NCBI GenBank assembly: GCA_018815265.1 | Contig: JAHIYG010000055.1 | Span: 1 to 6,082 of the forward strand | DNA length: 6,082 nt | DNA from: Candidatus Altarchaeota archaeon | GTDB taxonomy: Archaea; Altiarchaeota; Altiarchaeia; IMC4; SCGC-AAA252-I15 | Direction of reading: 5' to 3' | In this document: positions 5,561-6,082 of the stretch, in pieces | How positions within the stretch are numbered: the stretch's first letter is position 1 | Layout of the letters: every line of letters begins with the position of its first letter | The notes under the pieces: generated by a model | What the model saw: only the letters and a program-made list of their open reading frames with translations | Database searches by the model: none | Told to the model about the DNA's origin: nothing | Program-made: the position numbers and the translations under genes

Positions 5561-6082
5561 ATGAGGATTTCAGTTGTCGGCTCAGGATACGTCGGCTTGA
5601 TAACATCTGCCGGCTTTGCGGAAAAGGGGCATCGTGTCGTCTGCGTTGATATAGACCAAGATAAAATCGACATGATAAACCAGGGCAAACCCCCTATCTA
5701 TGAAAAGGGCTTGCAGGACATCCTCGACCATGTTGTCCCAGACAAACTGAAGGCATCCATTGACCTTGGAGAAAGCGTATTATCATCTGATGCCACATTC
5801 ATCTGTGTTGGGACGCCGTCTGACAACGACGGAAGCATAAACCTGAAATATGTCAAAGAAGTCAGTGCAAAGATTGGGGAAATAATCAAGAAGAAAAAAA
5901 ACTACCACGTGATTGTCGTGAAAAGCACAATAATACCTGGTTCAACAGAGGACCATGTGATACCTGTTTTGGAGGAAAACTCTGGAAAAACAGCAGGTAA
6001 AGACTTCGGAGTCGTCATGAATCCTGAATTCCTGAGAGAAGGAGTCGCTATCGAGGACTTCATGAAACCGGACCGCATAGTA
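5561..6082 (+). CDS. UDP-glucose/GDP-mannose dehydrogenase family protein, N-terminal part
   Basis: The first 174 residues are present; the gene runs off the right edge. These enzymes carry out a two-step NAD-dependent oxidation of a nucleotide sugar at C6 to the uronic acid, feeding surface glycans or protein N-glycans. A Rossmann fold begins at residue 3 with VVGSGYVGL (5-13) and the acidic VDID (29-32) for the NAD ribose. ICVGTPSDNDG (81-91), KSTIIPGSTE (121-130) and NPEFLREG (154-161) are all family signatures; the last belongs to the substrate-contact region, and Glu160 lies in it. The pattern, including IYEKGL (46-51), resembles UDP-glucose 6-dehydrogenases most, but the catalytic Cys and the sugar-specific C-terminal half lie outside, so UDP-ManNAc or GDP-mannose forms are not excluded. 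ATG 5561 directly precedes the Rossmann strand, as expected. Confidence 0.94.
   Translation, partial: MRISVVGSGYVGLITSAGFAEKGHRVVCVDIDQDKIDMINQGKPPIYEKGLQDILDHVVPDKLKASIDLGESVLSSDATFICVGTPSDNDGSINLKYVKEVSAKIGEIIKKKKNYHVIVVKSTIIPGSTEDHVIPVLEENSGKTAGKDFGVVMNPEFLREGVAIEDFMKPDRIV

Noticed and set aside
5506..5688. Minus-strand open frame opposite the dehydrogenase start
   Set aside because: Lies antisense to a motif-complete Rossmann domain and encodes nothing recognisable.

Overview
The window looks like a chromosomal segment from an archaeon, probably a euryarchaeote or a related uncultured lineage. The signs are an AsnC/Lrp-type regulator, promoters with archaeal TATA-like boxes close to start codons, poly-T terminators, a mix of nearly leaderless genes and genes with GGTG-type Shine-Dalgarno (SD) sites, and a VirB4 ATPase of archaeal style. 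The species cannot be named from sequence alone. No integrase, transposase, tRNA or attachment site is visible.

Layout: bases 1-174 (+) are the C-terminal end of a membrane proton/sodium-pumping pyrophosphatase (hppA). It converges on a minus-strand cluster across a short spacer carrying a 13-base G run and a G/C hairpin. The cluster runs leftward in transcription order: a 42-residue single-helix membrane protein (4839-4967), a large VirB4-family ATPase with two N-terminal membrane helices (2127-4766), a 117-residue membrane-anchored orphan (1777-2130), a MoxR-type AAA+ ATPase (864-1787) and a tandem-CBS protein (214-834). virB4 and the orphan gene share an ATGA stop/start overlap, and the orphan overlaps moxR by about 11 bases, so these three are very likely co-translated. 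Upstream lies a Lrp/AsnC regulator (5042-5509, minus), divergent from a UDP-glucose/GDP-mannose dehydrogenase family gene that runs off the right edge (5561-6082, +).

The most interesting part is the five-gene block. A secretion/conjugation-type motor (VirB4 fused to a PrgI/VirB3-like membrane segment) is tied to two small membrane proteins, a MoxR chaperone-like ATPase without its usual von Willebrand factor A (VWA) or DUF58 partners, and a CBS sensor protein. No VirB6-like channel, VirD4 coupling protein, relaxase or obvious pilin is present here. The block could be a reduced or divergent archaeal DNA- or protein-transfer or envelope-assembly machine. That is inference from gene order; the individual family assignments of VirB4, MoxR, CBS, Lrp, HppA and the dehydrogenase are well supported by motifs. 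Regulatory candidates are an 11-base tandem repeat and TATA box in front of the cluster, and a near-palindrome between lrp and the dehydrogenase gene.
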